Below are positions 44,601 to 56,293 of a DNA stretch of 64,000 bases, piece by piece. The notes beneath the pieces were generated by a model. It was given only the letters and a program-made list of their open reading frames with translations, searched no databases and was not told where the DNA came from. Numbering within the stretch: the stretch's first letter is position 1; every line of letters starts with the position of its first letter. The stretch lies in assembly GCA_034440615.1 (NCBI GenBank), contig JAOTOM010004755.1:1-64000 (forward strand). Reading direction: 5' to 3'. The position numbers were made by a program, and so were the translations under genes. The DNA comes from Ashinkailepas kermadecensis. Lineage: Eukaryota; Arthropoda; Thecostraca; Neolepadidae.

Positions 44601-46655
44601 TGGTATAGCCGCTACAGGTGTGTGGCAGTGGGACAGCCCGCTACAGGCGTGTGGCAGTGGGACAGCCCGCTATAGGCGTGTGGCAGTGGTACAGCCCGCT
44701 ACAGGTGTGTGGTATTGGTACAGCCGCTACAGGTGTTTGGCAGCGGTACAGCCCGCTACAGGCGTGTGGCAGTAGTATAGCCGCTACAGGTGTGTGGCAG
44801 TGGTACAGCCGCTACAGGTGTGTGGTAGTGGTACAGCCCGCTACAGGCGTGTGGCAGTAGTACAGCCGCTACAGGTGTGTGGTAGTGGTATTCCCGTTAC
44901 AGGTGTGTGGCAGTGGTACAGCCGCTACAGGTGTGTGGTAGTGGTACAGCCCGATACAGGCGTGTGGCAGTAGTACAGCCGCTACAGGTGTGTGGTAGTG
45001 GTACAGCCCGCTACAGGTGTGTGGTAGTGGTACAGCCGCTACAGGTGTGTGGTAGTGGTACAGCCGCTACAGGTGTGTGGTAGTGGTACAGCCGCTACAG
45101 GTGTGTGGTATTGGTACAGCCGCTACAGGTGTTTGGGAGTGGTACAGCCGCTACAGGTGTGTGGCAGTGGGACAGCCCGCTACAGGCGTGTGGCAGTGGT
45201 ACAGCCCGCTACAGGTGTGTGGCAGTGGTACAGCCCGCTACAGGTGTTTGGCAGCGGTACAGCCGCTACAGGTGTGTGGCAGTAGCACAGCCGCTACAGG
45301 TGTGTGGCAGTGGTACAGCCGCTACAGGTGTGTGGTATTGGTACAGCCGCTACAGGTGTGTGGCAGCGGTACAGCCCGCTACAGGCGTGTGGCAGTAGTA
45401 CAGCCGCTACAGGTGTGTGGTAGTGGTACAGCCCGCTACAAGTGTGTGGCAGCGGTACAGCCCGCTACAGGCGTGCGGCAGTAGTACAGCCGCTACAGGT
45501 GTGTGGTAGTGGTACACCCCGCTACAGGTGTGTGGTGGTGGTACAGCCGCTACAGGTGTGTGGTAGTGGTACATCCGCTACAGGTGTGTGGTAGTGGTAC
45601 AGCCGCTACAGGTGTGTGGTATTGGTACAGCCGCTACAGGTGTTTGGCAGTGGTGCAGCCGCTACAGGTGTGTGACAGTGGGATAGCCCGCTACAGGCGT
45701 GTGGCAGTGGTACAGCCCGCTACAGGTGTGTGGCAGTGGTACAGCCCGCTACAGGTGTTTGGCAGCGGTACAGCCCACTACAAGCGTGTGGCAGTAGTAC
45801 AGCCGCTACAGGTGTGTGGCAGTAGTACAGCCGCTACAGGTGTGTGGCAGTGGTACAGCCGCTACAGGTGTTTGGCAGCGGTACAGCCGCTACAGGTGTG
45901 TGGCAGTAGTACAGCCGCTACAGGTGTGTGGCAGTGGTACAGCCGCTACAGGTGTGTGGTATTGGTACAGCCGCTGCAGGTGTGTGGCAGCGGTACAGCC
46001 CGCTACAGGCGTGTGGCAGTAGTACAGCCGCTACAGGTGTGTGGTAGTGGTACAGCCCGCTACAGGTGTGTGGCAGCGGTACAGCCCGCTACAGGCGTGT
46101 GGCAGTAGTACAGCCGCTGCAGGTGTGTGGTAGTGGTACAGCCGCTACAGGCGTGTGGTAGTGGTACAGCCGCTACAGGTGTGTGGCAGCGGTACAGCCC
46201 GCTACAGGTGTGTGGTATTGGTACAGTCGCTACAGGTGTGTGGTAGTGGTATAGCCGCTACAGGCGTGTGGTAGTGGTACAGCCGCTACAGGTGTGTGGT
46301 AGTGGTACAGCCCGCTACAGGTGTGTGGCAGTGGTACAGCCGCTACAGGTGTGTGGTAGTGGTACAGCCGCTACAGGCGTGTGGTAGTGGTACAGCCGCT
46401 ACAGGCGTGTGGTAGTGGTGCAGCCGCTACAGGCGTGTGGTAGTGGGACAGCCCGCTACAGGTGTGTGGCAGCGGTACAGCCGCTACAGGCGTGTGGTAG
46501 TGGTACAGCCGCTACAGGCGTGTGGTAGTGGTACAGCCGCTACAGGCGTGTGGTAGTGGTACAGCCGCTACAGGCGTGTGGTAGTGGTACAGCCGCTACA
46601 GGCGTGTGGTAGTGGTACAGCCGCTACAGGTGTGTGGTAGTGGTATTCCCGTTAC
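41620..46655. repeat. Five-kilobase minisatellite, 28/29-bp unit
   Basis: About 175 units of 'gtacagccgctacaggtgtg' + 'tggcagtg', with variants (cagcc/cagccc, gtggtagtg, gtggtattg, cggtac). Higher-order blocks of 5-10 units recur, e.g. 43080-43440 versus 43440-43760 and 44165-44900. It lies between exons 7 and 8, where one exon appears missing. On the minus strand every unit contains 'cacacctgtag', acceptor-like. No exon edge could be matched. Confidence 0.95.
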
Positions 46656-48453
46656 AGGTGCAGCCGAATTGGGTTGCAGCTGTGCATTGGTGTTCCGTTT
46701 GGATGTGTTGCCGAAGCGGAGTGTGTTGGCTATTGCATGGCGTGCTGGATGGATGTGTCGGACTGGGCTGTTGGATACTATCTACCGGCGGTGCCGTGCG
46801 TCGAAAAGATCGTGCAGCTAACTGGCAGCCACACCTGGTTCGCCATGTATAAAATGAGTGTTTTGAGGCATGAATCCCAAGCTCTTATTGAGCCCCTCGT
46901 TAAAATATTGGTAAAATATTGTTGAATGGCAGACAGTTCGAAATAAATGTAGGATGGTCTGTAACTATATTAGTTTTTTAACCTTAAGGTGCGAATTTTT
47001 ATTACAATGCCCGATGTTTTGTTGTCATACCTTCTTCAAGGGCAAGAAAACGCGAACAAGTTTTGCAGTCAAAATCGAAGAAGAAGGTAAACATTGTTGC
47101 CAAAATTTTTTACCCATCCTATTTTTTCTCTTAAAAATTTGGAGTTTTAATTTTCTTTACTTTTTCTTTTTCTAATGGGTACAGATGGACCGAAAAACGT
47201 TGTTCGAAGGCAACTTGATCCCATAAGGAAAATGTTTACTTTATCCAGAATCTTCGATTTTAGCTCTTATGGGCAAATATGCAAAGATAATAAGTAATCA
47301 GAAACGGCAAAAATAAAAATTCCTCTAGTGCGTTTTGTTTCGTCCCTAAAGATAAGCAAACGCTGAAAGTTTCATTAACATATCTCTATCCGTTAAAGCG
47401 TGACGACTGGTTGAACATTTCTGGAGGTGACCTCACTTGACCTTGACTAACTCGTTGAGCCTAGATGACCTGACCGCAAAATTTTGATACAACGTGACAA
47501 ATTAATGTGGGAAAAGGTATGGAAAATTTCGGCGCTCTGCCGCATGCCGTTCTTTCACTGTCCGCGGAAAACCTTAGGTGGGCGGTTATCAACCCCCTCC
47601 CAGAGACGGCGCGGGTTAATGTTAAAAAACTAATTCAGCTACAGGCCATCCTACATTAATTTCGATATTAGTACAACCCCAGTGATAAGTGATTACTTGC
47701 ATTGCCTTATGTCATATTACTCATGTATTGTACATACATGCAAGGCACCAATTATGCATGGTTCCGGTTTTGAAATTCTTTGGCATAAGAAGTACTAGAC
47801 ATTGATGTGCTTACTTCCGGTCAGCATGCTGAGATTATCCAGAAGATCTCCAGTTGGATCCTTGTCGATGTCTACTTTTGAGACTTCTGGACTCCACTGC
47901 GGTGAGAACCCATGTCAGAAATGGAATAACTTTGCGCAGCTGCATGTTGATGATGTAAGTCGAGAAGAGCAGGACTGCCAAACTGACAGCAGTATACGGT
48001 TTCCAGGAACAGATTCACGAGGTAAGTTAATGTGAATGGCGCAAACCGACCCAGCGGCTTCACCTTATCAAATAACAATAGCACATGCTGGTCACGCACC
48101 CTTATCGGGTGCCCGCAGTGGCATACCTAGCGCTACAGCCGATAACTACGCAAGCAGCATCAACACGTTGAACAACATTGGAAGCTACCACCTTATGAAA
48201 GCAGCTTGGTCACATCCTTGCGCATTTTAGACAAGCTTAGGATGCATTGTATCTGAACTCAGGATGTGGAACTTGTTTCTGAAGCAACCGGGCTTATATT
48301 TCCGAACCATTTCCATTGCATTTGTAAATCTTATTTCTTAAAAATAAGTTGATGGTATTTCTTGCCAGATTGTGCAGTCCTGATTGCTCATCGTCCATTC
48401 TGTCTTGCCTTAATCAGTGCTGTTATTTGAAACTCCTGGGTGGCACTGTTAAT

Positions 48454-48456
<3 letters not shown>
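46656..48456. other. Intron 7, no gene recognised
   Basis: AT-rich stretch. No exon with GC3 bias was found on the minus strand although one is expected between exons 7 and 8. No transposon ends were recognised. Confidence 0.45.

Positions 48457-48520
<64 letters not shown>
48457..48520. repeat. (TA)n microsatellite
   Basis: About 32 TA units directly before a LINE fragment. Confidence 0.95.
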
Positions 48521-48527
<7 letters not shown>

Positions 48528-48544
48528 CATTATAAACGAGACTC

Positions 48545-48828
48545 ACTCGCGAGCTTGGAGAACTCGCGACTCCTGAATGCTGTGCCGCCAGACATCAATG
48601 CGGAAGAGGAGACCCTGGCAAGAAAACTTCGAGTTTACTTGGCAAGACTCAGAAGCGGATGGCACCCTGGACTGGAGGACTACCTACACAAAATTGGTTC
48701 CCTTTCTTCCTCCACCTGCAGGAGATGCAACAACATCGAAGGAAATGTCTCTCATCTTCTCTTCATCTGCCCTCAATTATCTACTCTTCGAAACAACCTC
48801 TCTATCACTATTCTACAGGACCTCTGAA
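48545..48828 (+). pseudogene. LINE ORF2 C-terminal fragment of a different family
   Basis: The frame to 48827 encodes 'ARLRSGWHPGLEDYLHKIGS' followed by CRRCNNIEGNVSHLLFICPQ, the zinc-binding C-terminal block of LINE reverse transcriptases. It differs clearly from LINEs A and B (CPRCGAVMTVSHVLISC), so it derives from another family. It is 5'-truncated and carries no tail I could identify. Confidence 0.7.
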
Positions 48829-48910
48829 CCAAACCACTAGAAATTGCCGAGCTATTGATGGAAGCGAGGCTATGACGCGATCATAGTCTGTGGCTGCCTG
48901 ACTGACTGAC

Positions 48911-49302
48911 TGACACTCAAACCACACCTCGGGGAAGTCTCAGCCTCACCTGGTCAGTGACGTCGGCCATGCTGGCGATGTCGTCGCGCGCCCGCACGCC
49001 CGTCGTAGTGACACTCAAACCATACCTCGGGGAAGTCTCAGCCTCACCTGGTCAGTGACGTCGGCCATGCTGCCGATGCCCTCGCGCGCCCGCACGCCCG
49101 TCGTAGTGACACTCAGACCATACCTTGGAGAAGTCTCAGCCTCACCTCGTCAGTGACGTCGGCCATGCTGCCGATGCCCTCGCGCGCCCGCACGCCCGTC
49201 GTAGTGACACTCAGACCATACCTTGGAGAAGTCTCAGCCTCACCTCGTCAGTGACGTCGGCCATGCTGCCGATGCCCTCGCGCGCCCGCACGCCCGTCGT
49301 AG
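48911..49302 (-). repeat. 98-bp array of the exon 7 end and donor
   Basis: Four units; the last overlaps exon 7. On the minus strand each holds about 58 bases of exon 7, the donor 'GAG or CAG|gtgaggctga' and 40 bases of intron. The units at 49107-49204 and 49205-49302 are identical, so the last duplication or conversion is recent. The outer two units differ at a few sites. Confidence 0.95.
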
Positions 49303-49698
49303 TGACACTCAGCCGGCGGGCCGGGCTGCCGCGCGACACCTGGTCGATGATCTCCTGGATCTCGTCGGGCGACAGCCGGCGCCCCAGCAGCGCCTCCATC
49401 CGCTCCACCTCCTCCGACGTTTCCGGCGTGATCGCGTGCTTCGGCTTGCGTCGCGGCCGCTTTCCGCCACCGGCCGCCTTCGTGTCGTCGTCGGCGGCGG
49501 CGGCGGCCGACGAGCGGCCGCGACGGCCGTCACGCCGGGCGCGACGACGCGTGACGGCCGGGCCGCCCGAGCTGCGGCGGGCGCGCTGCTGGCTGCTGCG
49601 GCGGGCGCGCTGCTGGCTGCTGTGGCGCCGCTCCTTCCGTCTGTCGGCTCGGGCGGCCCGCTCGACAGCCGCCGCTGCCTTCTCCACATCAGCGGACC
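49244..49698 (-). CDS. FAM194-like gene, exon 7
   Basis: Acceptor 'ctctgtccag' before GGTCCGC and donor 'GACGAG|gtgagg'. The junction with exon 6 is G|GG (Gly). It encodes SADVEKAAAAVERAARADRR, a repeated basic stretch (RRSSQQRARRSSGG), an Ala/Asp segment, KRPRRKPKH (possible nuclear localisation signal) and a helical part 'RMEALLGRRLSPDEIQEIID', ending SMADVTDE. It is highly charged and likely disordered except for the helix near the end. Phases: 1 in, 0 out. Confidence 0.85.
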
Positions 49699-50263
49699 CT
49701 GGACAGAGCGGGCGGACGCGGTCACACGTTCAGCTGATGGTCGCCTGGTGTGGGGGCTGCACAGCCTCAGCCTTACCTCCCGCGCGTCACACAGTCACCT
49801 GATGCCGGATTATATCAGTCCTGGTGTGCATCGAAATCATCAGAATAGCTGGTCTGTTGAGCAGGCGTCAGACGGTATCCTAGTGCTCCTGGTGAATGTC
49901 ACGAGACATCACCCCCACCCCTGGGCGACTGATACATCAGCTTATGCTTGTCTCGGAAGGTAATCGAACACAGAATGTGGGTAGGCGATAGGCTAGTCAT
50001 CATTATTACGCATATCTATTACCTCAAATATCCAATACTCCCATTGTAAACACGTCGTAGAAGGCGTTATCGTAAATGTGGTCATTGTCGGGGAGATGTC
50101 ACCTGTGTATGTTGAAGCGCCTGTGTAGAAGTAGTGGATCTTCTTAATTTCCGTCTTCAGCAAACCAAACACAAGCAACGTCGGATCAGAACTCATGTCA
50201 GCCACTAAGTTCCTGCAATATTATACCAGCAAGCAGAGGGGACCCTGTAGGAGCGACACTCAC

Positions 50264-50564
50264 CTCTCTTCGCCGTGTCGATTGTGAACGGCGCCAGTTG
50301 GGGCGACTCGGGTGCGCCATGGCCGTCCTGTCCGTACCGCTGTATTGACCTCAGTCGGGCCTTCTGGTCGACTTGGCAGCTGAGCTTGGCCGGCGCCTGG
50401 ACACCCGAGGCGCTGCTGACGGCTGCTGCCAGCAGCTCGTCAGGCTCGTCCAGCTCGTCCCGCTCGCCGAGAGCGCGCAGCTGCGCCTGCCGTCGGATCC
50501 TGCCCAGGTCTTCCTCGTACTCGGACACTACCAGACTGGCGAACTGGTCACAGCAGAACTCGGC
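50264..50564 (-). CDS. FAM194-like gene, exon 6
   Basis: Acceptor 'cgtctacacag' before GCCGAG and donor 'AAGAGAG|gtgagt'. It encodes AEFCCDQFASLVVSEYEEDL, then GRIRRQAQLRALGERDELDE and an Ala/Ser/Gln-rich part ending APFTIDTAKRG. The frame is helical and acidic early on. Entry phase 0 fits exon 5 and exit phase 1 fits exon 7. A LINE fragment begins only about 35 bp upstream of the acceptor. Confidence 0.85.
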
Positions 50565-50597
50565 CTGTGTAGACGCCGGACCATTAGGCTGCATCTC

Positions 50598-52312
50598 GCT
50601 CTGTCATGTCACAGCATTCGACACGGCATGGCGTCATGGCATACTTGTAAAAATCCACGAATGCGGCCTCCGTGGCCCGCTAGCTCTCTTCCTACAAAGC
50701 TACTTTTAAAATCGCCTGTTCCGAGTCCGCATAGGCAGCCAGTTTTCCGACTGGTTGCCGCAGGTGAACGGGGTGTCGCAGGGCGGCGTGCTTAGTGTGC
50801 GTCTGTTTGTACCCCTCATGAATGACATCGGCAGTACGTTGTCACCATCTATCTGTAGCTCGCTTTTCGTGCATTTTGCGCGTCACCAACAGCGAGTCTT
50901 TCAATGGAAGTCAACGAACCATGCCTTGCTATGCGTCGCGAACTACTTGGGATGCGCTATGCATGCAAGCTGACCCATTCCCCCTAACACCCCACCTATC
51001 GCTCAGTGTTTTCCTGACGCATCCTTGCTCTGTTCAGAGTGAGACGACGGGATACATATGTTCCTTTCCGTGTGAGGATCCGCACCATCTTCGAGAACAG
51101 TGGCGTACGAATGCGTATGTAGAGTGATGTGTGTGGATTCTTTATAAAAAAAACTCCTCCCTGGAGAATGGTCTCTCCAGATATTGATCTACCGCTGACA
51201 TGTCTGGGGAAAGGTAATGTCGTTCCTGCAGAACTTAAGCTCAGAGCACTGGAATTGATTTCTTCATACCGGAACTACACATCGACTTATACGGACGGTT
51301 CAAAAACTGGCACGAGTGTTGGCAGTGCCTTTGTGACAGATACCGCAACTCGAACTTTTTGTCTTCCGGCAAATGCATCGGTGTACACATCAGAATTGGT
51401 TGCAATCAACAAGCCCGTGTTTTATTGAGATCGGGATGGTACGTTGCGTGCGATACATATCGACTAGCTCAGTAGCCTATTGGCGCTGAAATAATTTTAC
51501 CCACAAATCCCAGTAATACAACATGTTTTATCTAGACTTACGTTGCTCACTACGATAGGTAAAAGGTGTATTCTGTTGGCTTCCAAGCCACGTGGGAATC
51601 AGCGGAAATGAGGCTGCGGATGCTGCGGCGAGGCGCGCCGCTCAAGATCCACGCAATCGACGTCTTCCTCTCCCTGCGAGGGACGTTTTCCCAGACATCA
51701 GGAGTGCCGTTATATAGAAACGGCAGGTCAGCTGGGAGTCTATGACTGACAAGTTGAGGAGAACTTAACACCGTCTTGGTGAGTGGTCATCATCATCGCA
51801 CAGCATTCGACGCAACGAAGTGGTATTATGCCGCTTGCGAATAGGTCCCACAGACGGCACTCATCGCTACCTTCTGAGCGGTGACGGAATACCGTTGTGC
51901 CGAAGGTGCCGTGCTCTCCTATCAGTTCAACACATATTGGTTGCCTGCTCCCAACTTGCCCGTGAGCAAAGACGTTACTTCGGACGTACTGCAGCTTCGG
52001 TACGGGAATTATTAGGAGATGAATCGTGCTTTACAATGGGGACAGCTGTTCCGTTTCCTTGCATAAAATAAGTTTGCTGTGGTATATACGCTCCATTAAT
52101 ACAACGTCAGGTATGTGATAAAACGAGGATGCTTATGCTGTACATCTTCACCGTGCGTTTGATCACGTGTCACATTTAGTTTCGGTTTCGGCATTTCGGC
52201 ACATTTAGTTTCAGTTTCGGCATTACAACTTGGTATGACTGACGGTGTTGTGGGCGCTGCATGACCTTTGGGGTCGATGCGCCCCAAAGCCCCAATAGCC
52301 AACCAGCCAACC
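50598..52312 (+). pseudogene. Element D: 5'-truncated, internally deleted I-clade-like LINE
   Basis: Starts in reverse transcriptase motif A (AFDTAWRHGILVKI), continues through 'NGVSQGGVLSVRLF' and 'SSLFV', then jumps to the region before RNase H ('YTSTYTDGSKTGTSVGSAFV', 'SVYTSELVAI') and to the zinc block 'CRRCRALLSVQHILVAC'. The shared 3' tail lies at 52248-52312 ('gggcgctgcatgacc...gatgcgccccaaagccccaatagccaacc'). Several frameshifts and stops. It sits in intron 5, antisense to the host gene. Confidence 0.85.
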
Positions 52313-52388
52313 GCTGAGTAGGGCGACTAGTCGAGCCCGGCCGTGGGGGTGTTGACGGTGATGCTGAGCTAAGGCTGCGTTTCTGCGG

Positions 52389-52726
52389 TCAAAATCGCTT
52401 CAAGTGCACCACCAGGATGCGAGAGGGCTTCTGGGTCGTGAAGCTCTTCGTGTTCTTCTGGTGCTTCTGGCACAGGCTGCACGATGGCTTTTCTTCTTCG
52501 TCGAACATTTGTTCTCTGGCGAAGAAGTCGAAGCAGGCCTGGAGGCTCACCTCTCCAGACTAGGACGGGATGGGCAGGCTCAGACACCAGAGCTGGTCGA
52601 AGTGTTGGACGCGTGGCCGCACACGGTGCATTGCAGGGTGGACTTGAGCTGACCGACAAATAGGGCGATACACTTGGAGTGATCCAGTCGGAAAAGCGGT
52701 TCCACGACTCGATTGACCTCTTGCTC
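52389..52726 (-). pseudogene. Ubiquitin-specific protease (USP, C19 family) pseudogene fragment
   Basis: The minus strand encodes a central piece of a USP catalytic domain: 'LDHSKCIALFVGQLKSTLQC', TVCGHAS, then after a one-base shift FDQLWCLSLPIPS, a TAG stop, 'SGEVSLQACFDFFAREQMFD', CSLCQKHQKNTK and ILVVHLKRF followed by TGA. The two CxxC pairs of the zinc ribbon are present and 'HLKRF' is a USP signature. Frameshift, internal stop and absence of introns over this span suggest a processed or decayed copy. The active-site Cys and His boxes are not in the fragment. Confidence 0.8.
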
Positions 52727-52929
52727 ACACTGAGGATGTCATTAATGCTGGCAGTGATGGGGTTGGGTGCACAGGTAACCCTGTCCAGGAATCTTATTTT
52801 TGTATTCCACGTTCTACAGCAGGAAGGTAGTAAGTGGAGAGAATGAGGTGGGATTGATGGTAGTAGGTCCTTTATTTTACGCTTATCAATGGGGAATCGT
52901 GCTCGTAGCAAGTGTACCTGGCAGTAGAT

Positions 52930-54559
52930 TCAGAACCGGTCTTTTTGGCATGTGATGCTGAAAAGAATGGCGATGGTAGCTCAAATGGGTAGGAAGGTTT
53001 CTTTACACTTCAGGATATAACATTGCTTGCCGATTTTCAGTCCCATTTTCTCTTCTCATGCTTAGCTCAGATGGCCCTTCTGGCTTGTGTTAACCCTATT
53101 CCAGTAAGCTGGCGAACTCCGCCCCACACGCTGTTATTTTTCGCGTGCCGTTCCACAATCTTCTATGATGGTGGCGTGACATTCGTTGACTTTTCCTTTC
53201 GTTCTTTTTCACTTAGTACCGCATTTTTCATTCGTCACCCTGTTAGGGGCGGCTCCAGGAACGAATATTGGCTGTCACCTTCAACATTTTTTTTGCGAAA
53301 TCGTTGGAACAGCTCATGCATCTGAACAGTTTCATTATTTTACTGTTCAAGTGACTATTCTTTTGAATTAAGCTGCTCATATTACCTTGCTTGCATACAG
53401 AAATACCTATGTTGAGCCTAATCATCTTAGGGGCGAAAACAGGAAGCAAAAATGGCAAAAAATGACCATTTTTCTGATGGTGGTTTCATTTAGTTGCCAT
53501 CAGAAAGTTGGGAAAGTTGGACGAATTCAGGACAAACGGTAGAAATGCATCACAAACAGTGGCGGAACCAGACGATTTGTTCGATGGCTGAGCCAGGAGG
53601 TGACGAAAGGTATTCAGGGCATGCCCTATTCAAACCACAAGTTATTGCCCGACGAGGGTAACACTTTGCCAACAGAGGATTAAGGATGGGGAGGTGGAAA
53701 TTCAGGTCACACGATTATAATAAATCACACGCAGTGGTGTAGCCGGGATATTTTCCCAATGGTCAATATTTGTAGTAGCCTTCACACAATCCCTCAAAAT
53801 CCTCAAAATCCTCCCTGGCATAATTATCCCGCGACGCCCCTAGAAACGCATCACGGTAAGTACTGACATGATCGAAGAATGACAACATAATAGGTATTTG
53901 TAGCACTGACTGCGAAGAATGATCAGACACAAAGAGCAAATGGTAGCAACCACCTCCTTAAGCTCCTGGCTACGTCATTGGCCATTTGATGTGCATGTAC
54001 GGACTTCCAATGGTGCCTTGAACCACTAAGAATGAACTATGCCCAACCATATACAATTTTCCCCGGGTGAAATACAAACACAGTTGCGAATGGTTTTGAT
54101 CAATTCTCCCATCACCACCCTCATTTTGTCCTCCTAACTTGGCCACTGCGAAAATGTTACAATTTTTATGTTTTCAATGTGTAGATTAGAACAATGAGCT
54201 TATCTTGAGCTATTTAGCTTTGAAATCAGCCCCATGAATTCCATGATCGTACGGTGGCGGAATCCGCCCCCCCCCTCCCCACCTACATATTTATATCTAA
54301 GATAACCACAAAGAGAACCACCCTACCGTAATTGGGTTGGTCTTTGACATCACGACTTTGCGATGCTCCATGGTAGTGCTAGAAGAGACAAAACTCTATT
54401 CGATACCCCGGGTGAGATTGAGACATACCACATTTGAATACGGTAAAACATCGGTTAGATGGTTCCTTGGGTTTATAGCAAGTAGCCTGTAGCCTCTTGT
54501 GTATCTGTAAAGTTCCCATCATCCAGCGTCACCACGCAGGCCTCATGACCTAGCACACC
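52930..54559. other. Intron 5, no gene recognised
   Basis: AT-rich sequence with no exon-like frame on either strand and no recognised element ends. Confidence 0.45.
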
Positions 54560-55492
54560 CTCTCACAGACACCTGACAGTCACGCGTGCACTCACACACA
54601 GCTCACGCTGTTCCCAGATGACATCCATCACAAACACCTCGCCGCCACGCGTGCACTCCCACACATCTCACGCTGTCCCCAGATGACATCCATCACAAAC
54701 ACCTCGCCGCCACGCGTGCTCACACACAGCTCACGCTGTTCCCAGATGACATCCATCACAAACACCTCGCCGCCACGCGTGCACTCCCACACATCTCACG
54801 CTGTCCCCAGATGACATCCATCACAAACACCTCGCCGCCACGCGTGCACTCACACACATCTCACGCTGTCCCCAGATGACATCCATCACAAACACCTCGC
54901 CGCCACGCGTGCTCCCACACATCTCGCGCTGTCCCCAGATGACATCCATCACAAACACCTCGCCGCATGCCCCCACATCTCGCGCTGTCCCCAGATGACA
55001 TCCATCACAAACACCTCGCCGCCACGCGTGCACTCACACACATCTCACGCTGTCCCCAGATGACATCCATCACAAACACCTCGCCGCCACGCGTGCACTC
55101 ACACACATCTCACGCTGTCCCCAGATGACATCCATCACAAACACCTCGCCGCCACGCGTACACTCACACACATCTCACGCTGTCCCCAGATGACATCCAT
55201 CACAAACACCTCGCCGCCACGCGTGCACTCACACACATCTCACGCTGTCCCCAGATGACATCCATCACAAACACCTCGCCGCCACGCGTGCACTCACACA
55301 CATCTCACGCTGTCCCCAGATGACATCCATCACAAACACCTCGCCGCCACGCGTGCACTCACACACATCTCGCGCTGTCCCCAGATGACATCCATCACAA
55401 ACACCTCGCCGCCACGCGTGCACTCACACACATCTCGCGCTGTCCCCAGATGACATCCATCACAAACACCTCGCCGCCACGCGTGCACTCAC
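54560..55492 (-). repeat. 65-bp array of the exon 5 end and donor
   Basis: About 14 units. On the minus strand each reads 'gatgtcatctggggacagcg' + 'tgagatgtgtgtgagtgcacgcgtgg', matching the end of exon 5 and its donor ('GACGTCATCTGGGGACAGCA', 'ATGTGT|gtgagt') except for one or two bases. Every unit therefore carries a strong donor sequence. Confidence 0.95.
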
Positions 55493-55714
55493 ACACATCT
55501 CATGCTGTCCCCAGATGACGTCCAGCCCGCAGAACGGGCAGATGAGCAGCTCGCCGAGCAGCAGCTGCAGGTCGAGCAGGCGCGCCTTGTCGGGTAGCTG
55601 GCGCGGCTCGGCGCACGGCCGGTGGGCGTACAGGCGCAGCTCGAGCGACTCGCGCCCCACTTGCAAGATGGTCGGACGCGAGAAGCCGCTGGTGTCCTCG
55701 AACAGCGGGTGGCC
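55493..55714 (-). CDS. FAM194-like gene, exon 5
   Basis: Acceptor 'ctcttccgcag' before GGCCACCC; best donor 'ATGTGT|gtgagt'. It encodes GHPLFEDTSGFSRPTILQVG, RESLELRLYAHRPCAEPRQL, then PDKARLLDLQLLLGELLICP and FCGLDVIWGQ. 'CPFCG' could be half of a zinc site, perhaps completed by cysteines at the start of exon 6 (FCCDQ); this is speculation. Phases 0 in and 0 out. Confidence 0.85.
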
Positions 55715-55929
55715 CTGCGGAAGAGCAGGGAGGCGCGCGGATATTTGGTGAATAAGGGCTGTGAGGCTGGTGGGAGGAAATACAGATGGCTGTGGGTATG
55801 GAGCACTACCAAGTGGATGAATACGGTCTGTGGAGGCTGGTGGGAGGGCAACAGATAGCTGTTGGTAGAGAACACTACCAAGTGGGCGGATGTGATGAAT
55901 AAGGGCGCGTGGGGTCTGGTGAGAGGGCA

Positions 55930-56180
55930 GCATATAGCTGTAGGTAGGAAGTACTACCAAGTGGACTTATGAAAGGCTGAAAAGTCAGATGAAACCGTCG
56001 GTTTGAGAACGACCGTAAGATAGCTCATTCAATTTTTGTCAAGGAATGTTTTTGAGATCGTTATATGCGTAATTGAATACCGTTCCAGCTAAATTGTCCG
56101 GTGTGAGTCTTCTTAAGATTTGGTGATAATAAGTATTCCATCATAATTGTGTTAGGACTACATTAGATGCCATGCTACCT
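55930..56180. other. Intron 4
   Basis: Includes three loosely repeated blocks (about 55790-55950) with 'actaccaagtgga/gcgga' and 'ggctggtgggagg'. Nothing else was recognised. Confidence 0.4.
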
Positions 56181-56293
56181 GTAAATTATAATAGCATCAT
56201 GTCGCTTTTGACGACCACCAACAGCACTTCGAACAAATAGGCGAAGAACCTCTAAGGGAAAGCCAAGTCATCGGCCAGCCTCTTCCTCGAGAC

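Noticed and set aside
41684..46108. Many frames rich in VCGSGTA or CVAVVQP
   Set aside because: They come from the 28/29-bp minisatellite and change frame with each one-base unit variant.
49125..49963. Plus-strand frames over 220 residues
   Set aside because: They are shadows of exon 7 on the minus strand, which has the GC3 bias and splice sites.
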